Shown here: positions 15,052 to 24,467 of the stretch, one piece after another
Numbering within the stretch: the first letter of the stretch is position 1
Layout: the number at the start of each line of letters is the position of its first letter
Origin: Bacteriovoracaceae bacterium
GTDB taxonomy: Bacteria > Bdellovibrionota > Bacteriovoracia > Bacteriovoracales > Bacteriovoracaceae
DNA: 64,000 nucleotides
Reading direction: 5' to 3'
NCBI GenBank assembly: GCA_018675575.1
Contig: JABGXW010000144.1
Coordinates: forward strand, 1-64,000
Made by a program: the position numbers and the translations under genes
Notes under the pieces: generated by a model
The model's input: only the letters and a program-made list of their open reading frames with translations
What the model was told of the DNA's origin: nothing
Databases searched by the model: none

Positions 15052-15831
15052 TTACCTATAGATGAACACGTAATAATCATCCATCCATCTTAACAAACGA
15101 GGAGAATCGACTTGAGATGCAAGCTTAGCAAAGCTTGAACAAGTTATTTTACTCTGGTTCCCCCATTCATTTATTGTAATTTTACATGTTTTTGAATTTC
15201 TGGAATTCGGGGCCGAAGGAGTATACCCTTCAATACCAACAACAGTTACAAAATGGAGACTGGTTGTTTTTGGGGTTCTGTTGATAAGAACAATTGCTGG
15301 AGAAATAGTTTTTTTAGTCTTGGGATTTTTCCAATAACCTTTTTTACTATTAAGTTGCCTATAAAGAATATTTATAAAGTGTAGGTCGTCTTTTGGATTA
15401 GTTCTATACCAGTATCCATCGACACAGTCTCGACCTTGGTTTTGAAATAAATCGTTCAATCCCCTAACAAGAGTGTCATATCTAACACCAGGGTTGATAT
15501 CGTCAAAGTATCTATTAGCAATTGTTTTTGGATTTATAAAATATTTCTTGCAATAAGCATTATGAACATTAGCTGCAGCTGTAGCTCCGCAGTAGCTCTC
15601 ATTTCTACCAATGGGAACAGATTGACTTCCAGTTGCATATCGTAGAAATAATCCTGCTCTGTTTGGAACAAATGTCGATTTAATTTGGCTATAGGAAACC
15701 GATCCATCCGGACAGTGATACACATTCGATTTTATCGGAGAGCCAGGTTTAAAACTCACTTTTTTGTTGCATGTTTTACTATGTGCTAATTGACAAAAGA
15801 TTAACAAAATCAAACCTAAATACAATTTCAT
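15052..15831 (-). CDS. Secreted papain-like (C39-type fold) cysteine peptidase candidate
   Basis: 259 residues with a signal peptide (MKLYLGLILLIFCQLAHS). A possible Cys-His-Asn triad is visible: the active Cys in NESYCGATAAANVHNAYC near 78-95, the His in SLHFVTVVGIEGY near 191-203, and Asn in ITINEWGN near 220. The order and spacing fit papain-fold peptidases of the C39-like group, and the Cys starts a helix as it should. Several other Cys probably form disulfides, consistent with export. Substrate unknown; a role in degrading external protein is inference. GGAGG six bases before the ATG fixes the start. Confidence 0.6.
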   Translation of the reverse strand: MKLYLGLILLIFCQLAHSKTCNKKVSFKPGSPIKSNVYHCPDGSVSYSQIKSTFVPNRAGLFLRYATGSQSVPIGRNESYCGATAAANVHNAYCKKYFINPKTIANRYFDDINPGVRYDTLVRGLNDLFQNQGRDCVDGYWYRTNPKDDLHFINILYRQLNSKKGYWKNPKTKKTISPAIVLINRTPKTTSLHFVTVVGIEGYTPSAPNSRNSKTCKITINEWGNQSKITCSSFAKLASQVDSPRLLRWMDDYYVFIYR

Positions 15832-16013
15832 CTACTGGCCTCCAAAACTTATATCTTTAGGAAGTTTTAACATAGAGATTGATTTCAAAGCGTAGGCTAT
15901 TCAAAAATTATAAAAATTACAACTTTAAGGTATTGTAATTTGGTGTGAATGATTCTGAGCATGCCACGGTCACTTACAACAGCTCTATAAAAAGATAAGA
16001 GGAGCTATTTCTG

Positions 16014-17040
16014 TTACTTTTGACCTAGAAATAAATATTTATAGATAATATCTGCAATCTTTCCATGTATATTTGAATTTGGGTGTGAGTCACCATAATA
16101 GACTATCTCATGTTTTGGATAGGGCCCCCCCCATGGATAAATCCAAATGCAATATTTCAACATTTTGAAGTCCCTTGACCCAATCTCTCAATTGAGGACG
16201 TATTTTTTCTGTTATTAAGCGCAGGCTTTGTTCTGGTCTTGGCATAGTTATTAAAAAAACTTTTTTACCATCTTTATTTAACTTCATAACAAACTTTTTT
16301 AACTGATCAGGATAGAATAAAAACTCATTAGGGTTCCTGGTTATAACTTCTGCTTTTACTCGCCAGTCAGAGGCTAAACTTTCTTGGCCTATTGATTTAA
16401 TAAATCTTCTTATTGCCCAGTAAACGAAGAGATGCCCCAAATACATTGTTGGACGAGACCACCTTTTAACAAAACTATTTTCAATTTTATTTGGGAGTTT
16501 TCTTAAAGGTATATACCATTCTGCTAAAAATATTGGCAAAAAAATAATTGGGGGATTATATTTCTTCACATTCAAATTATAATTTTGAATGACCTGATTA
16601 AGTTTATAACCAGGAACAGAATAGTTCATAATTTCAAATTTGTTTTTGTTATTTTTAACTTTATCCTGAAGTACATTTGGCCATATAAATTGTTCTTTAA
16701 CTCCTGATCCAAAAGACAATGAGCGCCCTAGAATCGCAATGCTAATTTTATTACTTGTTATATTAAATTCTTTATTCCTAAAACCTTCTGAATTAGTTTT
16801 CAGCTCAACCCCTTTATATCTTGTATTAAGATTTCTTTTCATCCTATATACTAAGACAGAGTCCCTATCATTCTCAATGATAGAAGTATTATTTAAAGCT
16901 TGTGGAGAATAATTCCAAAACTGAAAAAGTCCTTTTTCTCCAAAATTTATGATTCTAAATCCACATTCAAAAAAAAGAAATATCATTATAATAATAAATG
17001 GTGTTTTAAGTATTTTAAAACTTAAAGTAGATAAATTCAT
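16014..17040 (-). CDS. SGNH-hydrolase-like O-acyltransferase partner, frameshifted at a G8 tract
   Basis: Exported or membrane-anchored protein with one N-terminal helix (IIIMIFLFFECGFRI). The SGNH core starts at AILGRSLSFGSG and continues with MNYSVPGYKLNQV and FLITMPRPEQS. In the sequence as given translation stops at 16108 after MGGALSKT. Removing one base from the run of eight G at 16125-16132 restores MGGPYPKHEIVYYGDSHPNS then NIHGKIADIIYKYL up to a stop at 16014, which supplies the missing catalytic D-x-x-H block. ATG at 17040 follows GGGAGAG and overlaps the MBOAT gene by 26 bases. AlgI-type MBOAT proteins hand acyl groups to such partners for polysaccharide O-acetylation. Confidence 0.75.
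16125..16132 (-). repeat. G8 homopolymer inside SGNH gene (possible phase switch)
   Basis: Eight G in a row on the coding strand between TCCAT and CCCTAT. With eight, the reading frame ends five codons later; with seven, it continues through the catalytic His block for about 35 more codons. This is the only such long G/C run seen in the window and it sits exactly where the frame breaks. Confidence 0.7.
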
Positions 17041-18448
17041 TCTCTCCCATCGCTCCATTTCCAATTAACATTAATATTATAAAAAATATAATACACAATC
17101 TGATTGGATAACTTATATTTAAAATAGCTGTATCAGTATTTTTTCTCCATGAATAAGTTTCTATACATAGAAATGGCACGGTATAATATAGTACCGTAAC
17201 GAAGTCTTTATAAGTCCTTTGTGAGTGAGAATAATCTAAGGCCATATATTTTGTTATAGCTATTGCATTAGTTATATCTTTTGCTATAAAAAATGAATTA
17301 ATAAAATTCCATACAAAAAAAGTAGTGAGCATTCCCAAAGCACTCAAAAAAAAATTCTTCTTATGATTATTGTTGATTAAATTATTTATAAAGGGTCTTA
17401 ATATCTGATGGATCAAGATTGCTGAGGCCCATAAAATTCCCCAGATAATAAATTTCCAATGTGCTCCATGCCAAATCCCTGCAAATATCAAAGTTGTAAA
17501 TAAGGCAATAATTTTAATTCGTTTAGAATTATTAATTTCAATTATTGGTTTATAGATATAATCTCTTAACCAACGTGTTAATGATATATGCCATCTCTGC
17601 CACAAATCGGTAGGATTAGTCGCAAAATAAGGAAAATTAAAGTTTTTTGATAATTTGATACCCATTAAAGATGCAAGTCCAATGGCCATGTCGCTGTAAC
17701 CGGAGAAATCGCAATAGAAACGAATATCAAAAGCAAAGGCCATTAACCAATAATCTACACCATTATTACTCTCAAGAGATTCTGACATAAAATAAGTATA
17801 CGGGGCTAAATTATCTGCTATAAAAACCTTTTAAAATAACCCAAAGATAATGAGCCATGCTCCGGTTCTTATCATTTCCTCTGATATTTCTTTTTTCTTT
17901 TGCAATTGGGGTAATAAACTAGAAGCTCTTTCAATAGGGCCTGCGATTAATTGAGGAAAAAAACTAACAAACAAGGAGAAATCTAAGTAATTATCTATCG
18001 CTTTAAATCTTTTACGATAAACGTCCACAGTGTAACTAACAGTTTGAAAAGTATAAAAGGAAATTCCAAGAGGTAAAATAATGTTTAATGACCATGGTTT
18101 ATCTTGAACTCCTAGAAGGCCGAGTATTGAAAAGATATTTTCGGCCAAGAAGTTAAAGTATTTAAAAAAAGCTAAAAGTCCAAAATTTACTATTAAACTT
18201 ATTGCAAGCCAGATTTTTTTATTACCTGTTTTTTTCTTGTCATGAATCGCTTGAAGGTTTTTTGAGACCCAATAGTCAACAAATGTAGAAATGAGAATGA
18301 GCGAAAGAAATCTATAATCCCACCAACAATAGAAAATATAAGATCCCAATAATAGTATAAAATTTTGAATATTTGTTTTTTTACAAAGCACAAATCCTAG
18401 ATATAGAAAAAGATAGAAGAAGAGAAAAATTCCAGAATTAAAAAGCAT
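17015..18448 (-). pseudogene. MBOAT O-acyltransferase (AlgI-like) interrupted by an in-frame TAA
   Basis: Together the two frames 18448-17831 and 17830-17015 encode a 477-codon AlgI-type membrane O-acyltransferase of normal length. The first part has LFNSGIFLFFYLFLYL, LPLGISFYTFQTVSYTVDVY and FFPQLIAGPIERAS. The second has FCDFSGYSDMAIG-like text, WQRWHISLTRWLRDYIY with the catalytic His and GIWHGAHW. They are joined in the same frame by GLF-stop-KVFIADNLAPY, where the family has GLFKKV: a single base turns AAA into TAA. It is a nonsense-inactivated gene, a sequencing error, or a readthrough case; a restart at 17788 would give only the C-terminal half. It would transfer acetyl groups across the inner membrane to the SGNH partner. 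Confidence 0.85.
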
Positions 18449-18467
18449 ATATTAATTATATGCTTTT
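18441..18467 (-). terminator. Perfect AT-rich inverted repeat over the MBOAT start codon
   Basis: AAAAGCATAT and ATATGCTTTT flank a seven-base loop. The structure begins right at the stop codon of the FG-GAP lipoprotein gene and its right arm on the minus strand contains the MBOAT ATG. It ends in five T, so it can serve as a terminator for the upstream gene and may hide the MBOAT start in the mRNA. Confidence 0.55.
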
Positions 18468-20422
18468 TAATATCCACCTACAACATACACACCACCAACA
18501 GCAATGTCACTGCCTACCAGTCCCTTGCCATTTGCAGAAAAGACCACATCATCTTTTCCATCATCATTAAAATCTGTGCCGCCATCGCAAGATTGCCCAA
18601 GGTTTGCTTCATCAAAAGGGCCATTTACACTAAATAACACTGCTCCATCTAAACCAGAAAAAATATAAATCTTACCTTGATTCGTTCCAAATCCTGTTGC
18701 CCCTACTCCATAATCATTGACGCCATCCCCATTAAAATCTCCTGCATCACATACTGCTTGACCAAAAAAGTCTCCAATATTCTCACCGGTATGACTTCTT
18801 ATTAAAGAAAAATTTGCTCCTGAATAAATATAAACCTTCCCTGTATTTGTATTTCTGCCTTTTGCTGAAATGATAAAATCTGGAATATCATCAGAGTTAA
18901 TATCCCCAAAGACAGCAACCTGTCCTCCAAAAATATCCCCAGTAGATTCACCTTCCTTGTTCCAAAGAATGGATTCATCTCTTGTAGATATAATATTTAC
19001 TTTTCCTGAGTTTTCTTTGAAGATGTCGGAGCTTGCGATTATATCAGGCAAGTTATCTCCGTCGAAGTCTGCGCCTACACTCAAATCATATCCAATCCCA
19101 TCATCTCCAAGATTGTAAGATTTTAAAACGCTATTATCATCGCCTGAGTATATATTTATCTTATTTCTTCCCGATATGACTAAATCCTGCTTTCCATCTT
19201 CATTAAAGTCCATAAGGCCTCTTCCACTACCCAAACTTTCAGAGATTGCTGTTCCTTCAGCTGTAAATAATTTTGCGTGTCCTGCAGCTGAATCAAAAAT
19301 ATCAAACTTACCAACTTGTGCATTACCTCCAGTGATATTATGCATAGGTGAACTTATTAAAACTTCATCAAGTCCATCACCATTTAAATCAGGAGCATTG
19401 CTAACATAAGCTCCAAAAGCTCCCTGTTTTGGGGTGGCTGATGGGTCAACAATTGTAAACATCTTAATTAATCCTTCGCCACTATACGCCACAACCTTTC
19501 CAGGACCCTCCAAACCACAAATCGGTTCAGTACAGTTTGTCCCTCCAACTAAAAGGTCAGCCTTACCATCCCCATCAAAGTCTCCGCCTACAGAAACATC
19601 GCTACCCATAATATAAGATCCATGTCCTAAATCACTCATGATTATATTAGGCTTAATGGTAATTTCATTATCAGTAGAAAATGATTTTGAGTTTTTTGAG
19701 CCAGTTGATGATGTAATACCATCGGCAGGGATGGTGGCAATAATATTAACAGAGTTATTTATATTTGTCGGCAAGCCACCACTTCTCACTAGAAGTTTAA
19801 AATTCTTACTATCTCCCTGGTTTGTTAAAGTGGCAGTTATATCTTTGGCCGTTCCTGTGAAATCGATATCAGAAACAGTGAATGTATTTGAATCAATAAC
19901 TTGGGAGAAAGAAATATCATAGGAGACAACACCTTTTGCCGGATCGTTTTGTGATATTGATTGGTTAATTGTCACATCAAACTCTGCATCATACGTAACA
20001 GTATTATCAGTTGATGTAGAAGCATTATTATCTTTTAATGAAACCGTTTTAATTATTGTTATTGCAGAAATTGATGGCATCAACGTACCATCACCAGTAA
20101 TAGTTGTGGCCTGCAAAGTGTAATTTGTATTATCACCAGAATTAATAAGATTCCAAGTAATTCCTGTGGCAGTACCATCTTGCGTGATATCAGCGGTGGT
20201 AAAAGTCAGAGGGTCGATCGCCTCCTCAAAAATAATATCAAATTCAACGGGAACGACTTTTGCCGGATCGTTTTGTAATATTGATTGGTTGATTGTTACA
20301 GTAAGTAATTCAGCTGCTGGTTCAATTTTAATTTCCACAAGAAAAGGATCTAGTCCCTTTGGTGCACAAGAACTAAATAAACACATAATAGTGAGTGTGT
20401 ATAATAAGCAGTTTTTCTTCAT
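18467..20422 (-). CDS. FG-GAP repeat (integrin-alpha-like propeller) lipoprotein
   Basis: 651-residue surface-type lipoprotein. The signal MKKNCLLYTLTIMCLFSSC ends in a lipobox Cys. Two Ig-like domains follow (about 35-135 and 145-250), each introduced by a near-identical INQSILQNDPAK / INQSISQNDPAK segment, so they arose by duplication. From about 270 to the end come seven FG-GAP repeats with calcium-binding D-x-D-x-D-G loops: DFDGDGKADLL, DLNGDGLDEVL, DFNEDGKQDLV, DFDGDNLPDII, DINSDDIPDFI, DFNGDGVNDYG, DFNDDGKDDVV. Seven blades make a closed propeller. Such proteins act in adhesion or surface recognition in relatives; the partner is unknown. Separate from MBOAT by one hairpin. Confidence 0.85.
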   Translation of the reverse strand: MKKNCLLYTLTIMCLFSSCAPKGLDPFLVEIKIEPAAELLTVTINQSILQNDPAKVVPVEFDIIFEEAIDPLTFTTADITQDGTATGITWNLINSGDNTNYTLQATTITGDGTLMPSISAITIIKTVSLKDNNASTSTDNTVTYDAEFDVTINQSISQNDPAKGVVSYDISFSQVIDSNTFTVSDIDFTGTAKDITATLTNQGDSKNFKLLVRSGGLPTNINNSVNIIATIPADGITSSTGSKNSKSFSTDNEITIKPNIIMSDLGHGSYIMGSDVSVGGDFDGDGKADLLVGGTNCTEPICGLEGPGKVVAYSGEGLIKMFTIVDPSATPKQGAFGAYVSNAPDLNGDGLDEVLISSPMHNITGGNAQVGKFDIFDSAAGHAKLFTAEGTAISESLGSGRGLMDFNEDGKQDLVISGRNKINIYSGDDNSVLKSYNLGDDGIGYDLSVGADFDGDNLPDIIASSDIFKENSGKVNIISTRDESILWNKEGESTGDIFGGQVAVFGDINSDDIPDFIISAKGRNTNTGKVYIYSGANFSLIRSHTGENIGDFFGQAVCDAGDFNGDGVNDYGVGATGFGTNQGKIYIFSGLDGAVLFSVNGPFDEANLGQSCDGGTDFNDDGKDDVVFSANGKGLVGSDIAVGGVYVVGGY

Positions 20423-20619
20423 GTTTGTATTTTATCTACAAAATAGTCATGATCTAAAATTCAACTAGTTATGTACATTATTTTTATATTAACTTTAAGA
20501 ACTGCCTATTATATATGGCAAATATTGCTGTGGTATTTCGTTATGCCATCATAAAAAAGAGTCTGTTAATTCTCTGAAGAACCTATTCATTATTTTACTA
20601 ATTAAATAATTCAAGTACA

Positions 20620-22164
20620 ATGATAACTCCCTATTATCAAATGAAAGAAATGTTTGAGATCGTAATCACAACTGCAAATGCTAGATACTCTCATTCCTCT
20701 TTAGGACTAAGGTATCTCTATGCCAACCTTGGAGAACTTCAACAAAAGACTTTAATACTTGAGCATACAATTAAAGATAATGCCCATGAAATTATGCAGA
20801 AATGTTTAAGCAAGAATCCAAAAATAATTGGAATAGGGATCTATATTTGGAATGTGGAGCTACTTACTAAAGTAATCAAACTTTTAAAATCAGAGGCCCC
20901 CCATATTGTTATTATTATTGGTGGTCCGGAGGTTAGTTATGGCCTTTCTAATGATCTTGATAAACATGTTGACTATATCATTCAACTTGAAGGTGAACTC
21001 GCATTTAAAAAGCTTACTGAAAAATTACTTGCAGGAAAGTTTCCTTCCAATAAAGTGATCAAAGGCGAAGTCTTAAATACTGAAGATATTCAACTTCCCT
21101 ATGAATTTTATAATGATTCAGATGTAAAGAATCGAAAGATATACGTAGAAGCTTCAAGAGGGTGTGCATTTAAATGTCATTTCTGTCTTTCATCGTTAGA
21201 TGACGGAATTCGAAATTTCAATATTGATGATTTTTTATTTGAGATGAAAAAGCTTTATCAACGAGGAGTGAGACAGTTTAAATTTGTTGATCGTACTTTT
21301 AATCTTGATATTAAGTTTTCGACTAAGATTTTAAGATTTTTTCTAGACCTTGATCCAAATCAAAATTTTTTTCTGCATTTTGAGGTTATTCCAGACAGAC
21401 TGCCTGTCGATTTAAAAAGCCATATAGAGTTATTTCGTCCAGGGGTTCTTCAGTTTGAAGTTGGAATTCAATCCCTAAACAAAGAAGTTTCAGATAGAAT
21501 TGGACGAAAACAAAATAAAGAAAAAGCTTTGCATAACTTAAAATATTTACGACAAAAGACAAATGCTCACCTTCATGTAGATTTAATCATTGGTCTTCCT
21601 GGAGCTGATCTTGGTATATTTAAATCAGACCTTAATGAACTGATTTCCATAGGCTTACAAGAAGTGCAAGTGGGAATTCTAAAAAATCTAAAGGGTACTC
21701 CTCTCTCTCAACATATAGAATCGTTTGAAATGAAATTCAATCCACTTCCTCCTTATGAAATTTTAAGCAATAAAGATTTAAGTTTTGAGGTTATTCTACA
21801 ATTACAATCTTTTCAAAAATTCTGGGACAAGTATTTCAATTCTTCAAACTTTAAAGGATCCATGAAGTTTCTTTTTAATCTCTCTAATCCATTCGATGAG
21901 TTTTTTGAATTTAGTCTTTATAGCTTTAATAAATTTCAAAGAAACTATGGTTTATCTTTAGATCAATTAGTTGAAAATCTCCATGACTACTTTCTCCTCA
22001 AGAAAAATATCAGTTATGAAGTATCGAGGGAACTAATTCTTAAAGACATTCTCCAAAAGAAAGACCGTAAAATACCTAAGTATCTTAGAAATTATGAACT
22101 TGGAATCCCTGATGTTGAGCAGAAAAAATCTCATAAAGCACTATATCGACAATCGAATAATTAG
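20620..22164 (+). CDS. B12-binding radical SAM protein with DUF4080-type C-terminus
   Basis: 514 residues. A cobalamin-binding-like domain covers about 10-140 (NPKIIGIGIYIWN, IVIIIGGPEVSYG). A radical SAM barrel follows with the cluster motif GCAFKCHFC near 185-193 and the barrel strands FKFVDRTFNLD, LQFEVGIQSLNKEVSDRIGR and HVDLIIGLPG. The C-terminal 150 residues resemble DUF4080 (VQVGILKNLKGTPL, then a helical tail). Family members are presumed methyltransferases or oxidoreductases using S-adenosylmethionine; the substrate is unknown. The first Met is kept, but Met residues at 8 and 11 are also possible, and no strong ribosome site decides. Transcribed away from the FG-GAP gene across a 197-base divergent gap. 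Confidence 0.82.
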   Translation: MITPYYQMKEMFEIVITTANARYSHSSLGLRYLYANLGELQQKTLILEHTIKDNAHEIMQKCLSKNPKIIGIGIYIWNVELLTKVIKLLKSEAPHIVIIIGGPEVSYGLSNDLDKHVDYIIQLEGELAFKKLTEKLLAGKFPSNKVIKGEVLNTEDIQLPYEFYNDSDVKNRKIYVEASRGCAFKCHFCLSSLDDGIRNFNIDDFLFEMKKLYQRGVRQFKFVDRTFNLDIKFSTKILRFFLDLDPNQNFFLHFEVIPDRLPVDLKSHIELFRPGVLQFEVGIQSLNKEVSDRIGRKQNKEKALHNLKYLRQKTNAHLHVDLIIGLPGADLGIFKSDLNELISIGLQEVQVGILKNLKGTPLSQHIESFEMKFNPLPPYEILSNKDLSFEVILQLQSFQKFWDKYFNSSNFKGSMKFLFNLSNPFDEFFEFSLYSFNKFQRNYGLSLDQLVENLHDYFLLKKNISYEVSRELILKDILQKKDRKIPKYLRNYELGIPDVEQKKSHKALYRQSNN

Positions 22165-22335
22165 TCCCACAGGTTTTATTTAAGTATATATTTTCAATTA
22201 CTTAGTATGGAGTAGCCCTAAATACGTTGCACATTCAAAAATATTATTCCACCTCACACCACGTAATACCAACCAGCTATAGTCTAATTTCGTAATTTTA
22301 GTGATTGGTAGTAAGAGATAGAGGATAATTGAATA

Positions 22336-23370
22336 ATGAAGGCAATAAGAGAGAAATTCATTGGTATTATTTTTATTATCTTATCTTTAGGAATTGTCGC
22401 TTGTAACAAACAAGGGACTCAATTTTCTAATATAGAACAGCCGAATACAATTATCCGAAATGATGATAATCCTATTGAGGACCCTCCCGTTTATGAACAT
22501 GCTAGCAAGACTGATCTTTATATTCAAAACTCAGAACAAAAAGTAGATATTTTATGGATAATCGATAATTCGGGCTCAATGGAAGGAGAACAGTCTGATT
22601 TAGCATCAAATTTTGGAACTTTTATAAATGACTTTCTCATGCAATCAATTGATTTTAAAATGGCCATTACTACAACAGATAGTAATATAAGCTTTTCTCA
22701 ATACGATGGTAAAGACGGGCAGAATGCATGTAATAATTCTTATCTCACTTCAAGCTATGCTGCAGCAAATGAAGAAGATTTTAAAGATAGGTTTTCAAAT
22801 TGTATAAACGTTGGAACAGATGGCTCGGGAACAGAAAAGGGTCTCAATGGTGCTGAAAGATATCTTGAAAGACATGGTGCTACCTTCCTTAGACCTGACG
22901 CTTTTCTTATTATTATGATTCTTTCAGATGAAGAAGACAAGTCTTCGAAGTCAGTTCAGGAATATGTAAACCAATACTCTTCATTTAAAGATGAGAATGC
23001 AGGCCTTATCAAAGTTTACTCCATTATTAATTCAACTACTGGAGATATTCAAAGCCAGTATGAAAGCATTGGAACAAGATACAAGCAAATCTCGACACTT
23101 TCTAATGGAGTTTTTGCCAGTATCAGATCACAATTTTCACAAACTTTGGGATTATTTTCGACAGGAATTCTCACATTACTTTCGAGTTTTCCACTTAGCG
23201 AAAATCCAAGTACTGATCCAAATCATGATGACATTTTTGTACAAGTTAATGGCGTGTCAGCTAGTGAATATGTTTTCGATCCTTATGCAAATACTATTCA
23301 GTTTAACATAGGATATGTCCCCGCAACGGACTCCATTATTCAAATTGAATACCAATACATTGTGCAGTGA
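22336..23370 (+). CDS. VWA-domain lipoprotein
   Basis: 344 residues, with a signal ending in LSLGIVAC (lipobox Cys). A von Willebrand A domain starts near residue 70: VDILWIIDNSGSMEGEQ contains the complete D-x-S-x-S metal site, the Thr ligand probably lies in MAITTTDSN, and the late acidic ligand in IIMILSDEEDKS. After about residue 275 a short tail domain of beta strands follows (DDIFVQVNGVSASEYVFDPY). Such lipoproteins bind other proteins through the metal site; the partner is unknown. A GAGGATAATTGAAT ribosome region precedes the ATG. Confidence 0.82.
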   Translation: MKAIREKFIGIIFIILSLGIVACNKQGTQFSNIEQPNTIIRNDDNPIEDPPVYEHASKTDLYIQNSEQKVDILWIIDNSGSMEGEQSDLASNFGTFINDFLMQSIDFKMAITTTDSNISFSQYDGKDGQNACNNSYLTSSYAAANEEDFKDRFSNCINVGTDGSGTEKGLNGAERYLERHGATFLRPDAFLIIMILSDEEDKSSKSVQEYVNQYSSFKDENAGLIKVYSIINSTTGDIQSQYESIGTRYKQISTLSNGVFASIRSQFSQTLGLFSTGILTLLSSFPLSENPSTDPNHDDIFVQVNGVSASEYVFDPYANTIQFNIGYVPATDSIIQIEYQYIVQ

Positions 23371-23436
23371 TAATTTCTATTTATTTTATTGGTACCCAAT
23401 ATTATCTATTGCTGTTTATCGTCTAGACAAGCAGGA

Positions 23437-24309
23437 TTATTTTTGTAATTTATCTGTAACTAATTCACAGAATGTATCATGATCGAAAGGCTTAACGAGG
23501 ACACCCTCAGCAATCGTGTTAAGATCTATTTTTTGTTCTTGAGCTTTTGAGGTCATTCCGCCAGTAATTAAAATATATGGTATATTTCCATTAGGAAGCT
23601 TTCTGGCCAATTCTATAAATTCATCCCCTGAAAGTTTAGGCATGGCCATATCTGTACAAACGAGGTCATAATTAGTGATTTTCAATAATTCAAGGGCCTC
23701 ATTTCCATCACAAGCCTCTTCCACTTCTAGACCGAGTTCTTCGAGGCTATCTTTTAAAATTGCTCTAATTTCTTCCTCATCATCAACAATCAGAACTTTT
23801 CGAGTTAAAAGTTCTGAGCTAATTGAGTTTTTTGATGGTTGAACCTCTTCACTTGCAGGGAAGGTCAGAGTTATCGATATTCCTTTATTTACCTGAGATT
23901 CAATTTCAAGTTTACCGCTCATCTCTTGAACGAGAGAATTGATAATATTCATTCTCATTCCTATACCTGGTTGTAATTCTTCTGTAGTCATTCCAGATCC
24001 AGTATCATTAATAGTAACTACAACTTCGTTTTTACTATTCATAAATTCTTGAATAACAATCTGTTTACATGCAGAATCTTCTAATAAGTCCTTAGAAATT
24101 TGAAAAAGGTCCATAAGTATTTGTTGAAAATGTCCCGTGTTCCCATCTATATAACATCCCTTTTTTCCAATTTGATGATCTAATGAAATTCCTGCCTGTT
24201 CATAAGGCGATTTTAATAATGAAATCGTATCTTCAACAATATCCCTAACATTCATTGTTTCAACCTTTTTATCTACTTGAAGGGTTTCTTTGTATTTTGT
24301 GATAAGCAA
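23437..24309 (-). CDS. Hybrid sensor-kinase fragment: HATPase plus receiver domain, no phosphorylatable-His domain
   Basis: 290 codons from a TTG. Residues 20-150 form a GHKL ATPase domain: the N-box position reads HFQQILMDLFQIS, where the usual invariant Asn of N-L-x-x-N-A is Asp; G1 is INDTGSGM and G2 is GIGMRMNI. Residues 170-290 form a complete receiver: VLIVDDEEE acidic pair, phosphoacceptor in DLVCTDMAMPKLSG, Thr in ILITGG and Lys in GVLVKPF. There is no H-box helix upstream; a TGA lies a few codons before the TTG. Either a truncated hybrid kinase or a receiver with a degenerate ATPase partner. An ATG at 24255 is the more conventional start. Confidence 0.7.
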   Translation of the reverse strand: MLITKYKETLQVDKKVETMNVRDIVEDTISLLKSPYEQAGISLDHQIGKKGCYIDGNTGHFQQILMDLFQISKDLLEDSACKQIVIQEFMNSKNEVVVTINDTGSGMTTEELQPGIGMRMNIINSLVQEMSGKLEIESQVNKGISITLTFPASEEVQPSKNSISSELLTRKVLIVDDEEEIRAILKDSLEELGLEVEEACDGNEALELLKITNYDLVCTDMAMPKLSGDEFIELARKLPNGNIPYILITGGMTSKAQEQKIDLNTIAEGVLVKPFDHDTFCELVTDKLQK

Positions 24310-24467
24310 TATATCTCGTCAAGGGGCCTTAAGGAGGTTTTTCAAGATTTTTTTGGTCTCTCTCTTCTGTACCGACAAGTGCAATAACGACAACTTAAGG
24401 GATTTACATAACAAGGAAATTTTATTTTAATACTTTTTCTTTTTAAGTTATCATCACAAATATCCAT

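Noticed and set aside
18870-20468. Several plus-strand frames of 60-100 codons
   Set aside because: All are antisense to the FG-GAP lipoprotein gene and mirror its repeated D-x-D-x-D-G codons.
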